Source: an uncultured Spirochaetota bacterium
GTDB taxonomy: Bacteria; Spirochaetota; Spirochaetia; Treponematales; UBA12059
Assembly: GCA_937873275.1 (NCBI GenBank)
Contig: CALMRC010000039.1
Span: forward strand, 1 to 51,114
DNA length: 51,114 nucleotides
Direction: 5' to 3'
Program-made: the position numbers and the translations under genes
In this document: in pieces, positions 48,088 to 51,114 of the stretch
How positions within the stretch are numbered: the stretch's first letter is position 1
How the letters are laid out: each line of letters opens with the position of its first letter
Notes under the pieces: model-generated
Told to the model about the DNA's origin: nothing
Database searches by the model: none
The model's input: only the letters and a program-made list of their open reading frames with translations

Positions 48088-49037
48088 TGGATTTCCTGGC
48101 CTCCGTCTTCGGCTCCTCGAACTACTGGTTCATCGTCGTCCGGTCCACCGCGCCCATCCTCCTCGTGACCTTGGGGGCGGTCGTCACCGAGCAGGCGGGA
48201 ATCAAGAACATGGCCCTGGAAGGCTCCATGCTCTGGGCCGCCCTCACGGGGGTCCTGGCCAGCGCCTGGACGGGGAGCCCCTGGATCGGCCTGGCGGCGG
48301 GCATCGCGGCGGGTGTGGCCATCGCCCTGATCCTGGGGCTCTTCGCCCTCAAGCTGGACGCCAACGCCGTGCTGGTGGGCATCGCCCTGAACCTCCTGTC
48401 CACGGGCGGTACGGTCTTCGTCCTCTTCTCCATCACCGGGGACAAGGGCATCTCCTCCTCCCTGCCCAGCAAGGTCCTGCCCATGGTGTCCGTCCCCCTG
48501 CTCCGGGACATTCCCTGGCTGGGGAAGGTCCTGTCGGGGCAGAACCTGGTGGTGTACCTGTCCGCGGCGGCGGTGGTGGTGATCCACGTGATCCTGAACA
48601 AGATGACCATCGGCCGGCGCATCCGGGCCACCGGGGAGAACGTCGAGGCCGCCCGGGCGGCGGGGATCGACCCGGACCGGATCAAGTTCTTCACCCTGGT
48701 GATCTCCGGGATCCTGGCGGGCCTGGCGGGCTGCTTCCTGTCCATGGGCTACACCTCCAATTTCACCTCCGGGATCTCCGCGGGCCGGGGCTACGTGGCC
48801 AACGCCGCCCAGGTCGTCGCGGGGGGCACCGCAGTGGGCTCCATCTTCGCGGCCCTGATCTTCGGGGTGACGGACGCCCTGGCCACCTTCCTCCAGAGCC
48901 GGGGACTCCCGCCGGAGCTGATCCAGGCCCTGCCCTACGCGGTGACCATCCTGGGCTTCGTGGTGGTGACCCTGATCCGGGACAAGCGGGAGGCCGCCCG
49001 GAAGCTCAAGCTCTTCGCGGGCAAGGACGACCGATGA
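48084..49037 (+). CDS. Nucleoside ABC importer permease 2 (NupC-like)
   Basis: Permease of 317 residues with eight to nine hydrophobic segments. TEQAGIKNMALEGSMLWAAL, LDANAVLVGIALNLLSTGGT and IRATGENVEAARAAGID are the family motifs. The ATG at 48084 overlaps the preceding stop (ATGA), and the stop overlaps the deaminase start the same way. The track ORF from 47208 is an upstream frame extension. Confidence 0.92.
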   Translation: MMDFLASVFGSSNYWFIVVRSTAPILLVTLGAVVTEQAGIKNMALEGSMLWAALTGVLASAWTGSPWIGLAAGIAAGVAIALILGLFALKLDANAVLVGIALNLLSTGGTVFVLFSITGDKGISSSLPSKVLPMVSVPLLRDIPWLGKVLSGQNLVVYLSAAAVVVIHVILNKMTIGRRIRATGENVEAARAAGIDPDRIKFFTLVISGILAGLAGCFLSMGYTSNFTSGISAGRGYVANAAQVVAGGTAVGSIFAALIFGVTDALATFLQSRGLPPELIQALPYAVTILGFVVVTLIRDKREAARKLKLFAGKDDR

Positions 49038-50365
49038 CCTGCGACCTTTTGATCGAGAACGCCGCGGTCCTGACGGTGGACCCGGCGTGGAACCTGTACG
49101 AGCCGGGCTTCCTGGCGGTGAGGGGGGATTCCATCGCCGCCGTGGGGCCCATGGCCGGGCGGAGGGGCTGGGATGCGCGCGAGGTCGTGGACGCCGCCGG
49201 AAGGCTCCTCATGCCGGGCTTCGTGAACGTCCACACCCACGTCGCCATGGCCGCCTTCCGGGGCGCCTGCGAGGACCTGGACGACCGCCTGCGGAAGTAC
49301 ATCTTCCCGATGGAAGCCCGCCTGGTGGACCGGGACCTGGTGTACCGGGCCTCCCGGTTCTGCCTTACAGAGATGGCCGCCTCGGGGACCACCTGCTTCG
49401 CGGACATGTACTATTTCGAGGACGAGGTGGCCCGGGCCGCCCGGGAGGCGGGCCTGCGCTGCGTCCTGGGGGAGACGGTGGTGGACTTCCCGGCCCCGGA
49501 CGCGAAGGAGCCCTACGGGGGTCTCGAATACGGCCTTCGCTTCATCTCCGACTGGTCAGGGGATCCCCTGGTGAAAGCCTGCCTGGCCCCCCACGCCCCC
49601 TACACGGTGGATCCGGAGCACCTCCGGGCCGTCCGCCGGGAATCCGAGGCCCGGGGACTCCCGGTCCTCATGCACATCGCCGAGACGACCCTGGAGCACG
49701 AACGGTTCTCCGCCTCCCACGGCTCGGTCCTGCGGTACCTGGACTTCGAGGGAGCCCTGTACCCCGGACTCGTGGGGGCCCACATGATCTACCTGGAGCC
49801 CGAGGATATCGGGCTCGCGGCGGCCCGGGGCCTTTCCGTCGCCCATTGTCCGGCTTCCAACGCCAAGGGCGGCCGGCCCGTCTGCCCGGCTTCGGACCTG
49901 ATCGCCGCGGGGGTGCCCCTGGGACTTGCCACGGACGGCCCCCTGTCCGGCAACGGCATGGACATGCAGGGGATCCTGGGCCTCTACCCCAAGCTCCAGA
50001 AGGTCCGGACCGGGAACCGGGGGGCCGTCCCGGCCCGCGAGGCCGTGTTTGCGGCCACCTTGGGCGGAGCCGAGGCCCTGGGACTCGGCTCGGTGACAGG
50101 TTCCCTGGAGCCCGGCAAGAAGGCGGACATGATCCTGGTGGACCCGGACTCCTTCAGCATGCAGCCGGTGTACGACTGGTATTCCGCGGCCGCCTACGCG
50201 ATGCGCCCCTCCGACGTGGCCGCCACGTACGTGGGCGGCCGCCGGGTGTGGGAACGGAACCGGGGCATGCGGGGCTTCGACCAGGCTGAGGCGATGGCGG
50301 ACATCCGCCGCATCGCGGACCGGTGCCGGGGGACGATCGCGGAGCTCACGGGAGGCGCGCCATGA
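49034..50365 (+). CDS. Amidohydrolase, MtaD/SsnA-like adenosine-type deaminase
   Basis: Zinc amidohydrolase of 443 residues. Metal ligands lie in VNVHTHVAMAAFRG (about 67-80), LMHIAETTLEHERF (about 213) and LATDGPLSGNGMDM (about 297). HAPYTVDPEHL and VAHCPASNAKGG are conserved in methylthioadenosine/S-adenosylhomocysteine deaminases. It probably deaminates adenosine-like nucleosides to inosine-like products. It overlaps the permease and phosphorylase genes by four bases each, which supports a purine salvage role. Confidence 0.88.
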   Translation: MTCDLLIENAAVLTVDPAWNLYEPGFLAVRGDSIAAVGPMAGRRGWDAREVVDAAGRLLMPGFVNVHTHVAMAAFRGACEDLDDRLRKYIFPMEARLVDRDLVYRASRFCLTEMAASGTTCFADMYYFEDEVARAAREAGLRCVLGETVVDFPAPDAKEPYGGLEYGLRFISDWSGDPLVKACLAPHAPYTVDPEHLRAVRRESEARGLPVLMHIAETTLEHERFSASHGSVLRYLDFEGALYPGLVGAHMIYLEPEDIGLAAARGLSVAHCPASNAKGGRPVCPASDLIAAGVPLGLATDGPLSGNGMDMQGILGLYPKLQKVRTGNRGAVPAREAVFAATLGGAEALGLGSVTGSLEPGKKADMILVDPDSFSMQPVYDWYSAAAYAMRPSDVAATYVGGRRVWERNRGMRGFDQAEAMADIRRIADRCRGTIAELTGGAP

Positions 50366-51114
50366 CGGAACCGGACGGCGGCAAACAGAACGGAGCGGGC
50401 ACCGTCCCGGATCCCCTCGGCATTCCCTCGGCCTCCACGCCCCATATCGTGCCGGAGGGGCCCGTCGCTCCCTCGGTCCTGATGCCCGGGGACCCCCTGC
50501 GGGCCAAGTACATCGCCGAACGCTTCCTGGAAAACCCCGTGCGGTTCAACTCCGTCCGGGGCATGCTCGGCTACACGGGCTCCTGGCGGGGAGTGCAGGT
50601 CTCGGCGATGGGTTCCGGGATGGGGATCCCCTCGATGGGCATCTACTCCTACGAGCTCTTCTCGGTCTTCGGGGTCCGGGACATCCTGCGGGTCGGAACC
50701 TGCGGGGGCTTCCGGGAAGACATGGAACTGGGGGACCTCGTCTTTGCCCAGGCCTCCTCGACTTCCTCGTCCTGGGCGGAGCAGTACGGCCTGGGGGGCA
50801 CCTTCTCGGCGATCCCGGACTTCGGATTGCTGGAAGCCGGGGTGGCCGCCGCCCGGGACCTCGGTCGGCGCTTCGTCGTGGGGAACACCGTCTGTCTGGA
50901 CCAGTTCTCCCGGTACCATGCCGTGGACAGGCCCTGGACCCCCTGGGCCCGGATGGGCTGCGTGGCCACGGACATGGAGGCCTACGCCCTGTACTGCAAC
51001 GCCGCGTACCTGGGCGGCCGGGCCCTGGCGATGTTCTCCGTCTCGGACCTCCGACTCAAGGGCCTGCACATGGCCCCGGCCGACCGGGAGCGGTCCCTGG
51101 ACGCCATGATCGAG
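50362..51114 (+). CDS. deoD: Purine-nucleoside phosphorylase (DeoD type), 3' truncated
   Basis: 251 codons are present before the window ends, so the frame has no stop and is absent from the ORF track. After a 30-residue variable N-terminus come LMPGDPLRAKYIAERF, RGMLGYTGSWRG, SGMGIPSMGIYSYELF, LRVGTCGGF and ATDMEAYALY. These are the phosphate and nucleoside sites of hexameric DeoD. It splits purine nucleosides to base and ribose-1-phosphate. The ATG overlaps the deaminase stop (ATGA). Confidence 0.93.
   Translation, partial: MTEPDGGKQNGAGTVPDPLGIPSASTPHIVPEGPVAPSVLMPGDPLRAKYIAERFLENPVRFNSVRGMLGYTGSWRGVQVSAMGSGMGIPSMGIYSYELFSVFGVRDILRVGTCGGFREDMELGDLVFAQASSTSSSWAEQYGLGGTFSAIPDFGLLEAGVAAARDLGRRFVVGNTVCLDQFSRYHAVDRPWTPWARMGCVATDMEAYALYCNAAYLGGRALAMFSVSDLRLKGLHMAPADRERSLDAMIE

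Noticed and set aside
1-51114. CRISPR array, prophage, insertion sequence or replication origin
   Set aside because: No regularly spaced repeats, transposase or phage proteins, integrase or DnaA-box cluster were seen.

Overview
The window is GC-rich, gene-dense DNA from a bacterium, with very few non-coding stretches and many genes overlapping by 1 to 14 bases (ATGA, GTGA and TGATG junctions). The gene content suggests an anaerobic or facultative heterotroph with an outer membrane or lipoprotein-rich envelope. The evidence is HgcAB, an iron-sulfur L-serine dehydratase, TRAP and BMP-type uptake systems, a methyl-accepting chemotaxis protein and lipoprotein signal peptides. The mix is compatible with a Spirochaetota genome, but no marker gene here proves that. 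No insertion sequence, phage gene or CRISPR array was seen.

Region 1 (1-3.9 kb). A cut-off ArsP-type permease is followed on the minus strand by a four-gene operon: a cysteine-rich MarR regulator, hgcA, hgcB and an SDR oxidoreductase. hgcA and hgcB carry the diagnostic mercury-methylation signatures: the NVWCAAGK cap helix, two 4Fe-4S motifs, a third Cys and a terminal Cys-Cys. A strong promoter overlapped by palindromic and direct repeats lies upstream. A rhodanese-like protein without its catalytic Cys follows.

Region 2 (3.9-16 kb). A TRAP transporter (dctQMP) with an opine-dehydrogenase-family enzyme and a GntR/FCD regulator forms one catabolic locus with palindromic operator candidates. 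Next come a Gfo/Idh/MocA oxidoreductase, an ECF-type sigma factor with a small membrane protein, a lipoprotein binding protein coupled to a histidine kinase, and an ArsC-like/GH105 pair.

Region 3 (16-25 kb). This holds a nitroreductase, a 920-residue PHP-like membrane protein with DinB and a small coupled gene, a multicopper oxidase, an MFS exporter and a CPBP-type membrane protein. A hairpin-rich intergenic stretch ends at tRNA-Ala(CGC), followed by a VTT-domain membrane protein.

Region 4 (25-36 kb). argGH is preceded by a leader peptide ending in three Arg codons and by two ARG-box-like sites. It is followed by a MobA-like nucleotidyltransferase, a BtuCDF/MolABC-type importer under a palindromic operator, and a lysine operon (dapB, dapD, aminotransferase, LysA-like decarboxylase) headed by a lysine riboswitch.

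Region 5 (36-51 kb). This holds sdaA, an MCP-PilZ fusion, a thioesterase, a small TfoX_N-like gene broken by an amber codon and coupled to a lipoprotein molybdopterin oxidoreductase, an acyltransferase and an M20 amidohydrolase. A family of heptad-like repeats sits between several of these genes. The window closes with a BMP-type nucleoside ABC importer in tight operon with an MtaD-like deaminase and a purine-nucleoside phosphorylase, which together form a purine salvage unit.
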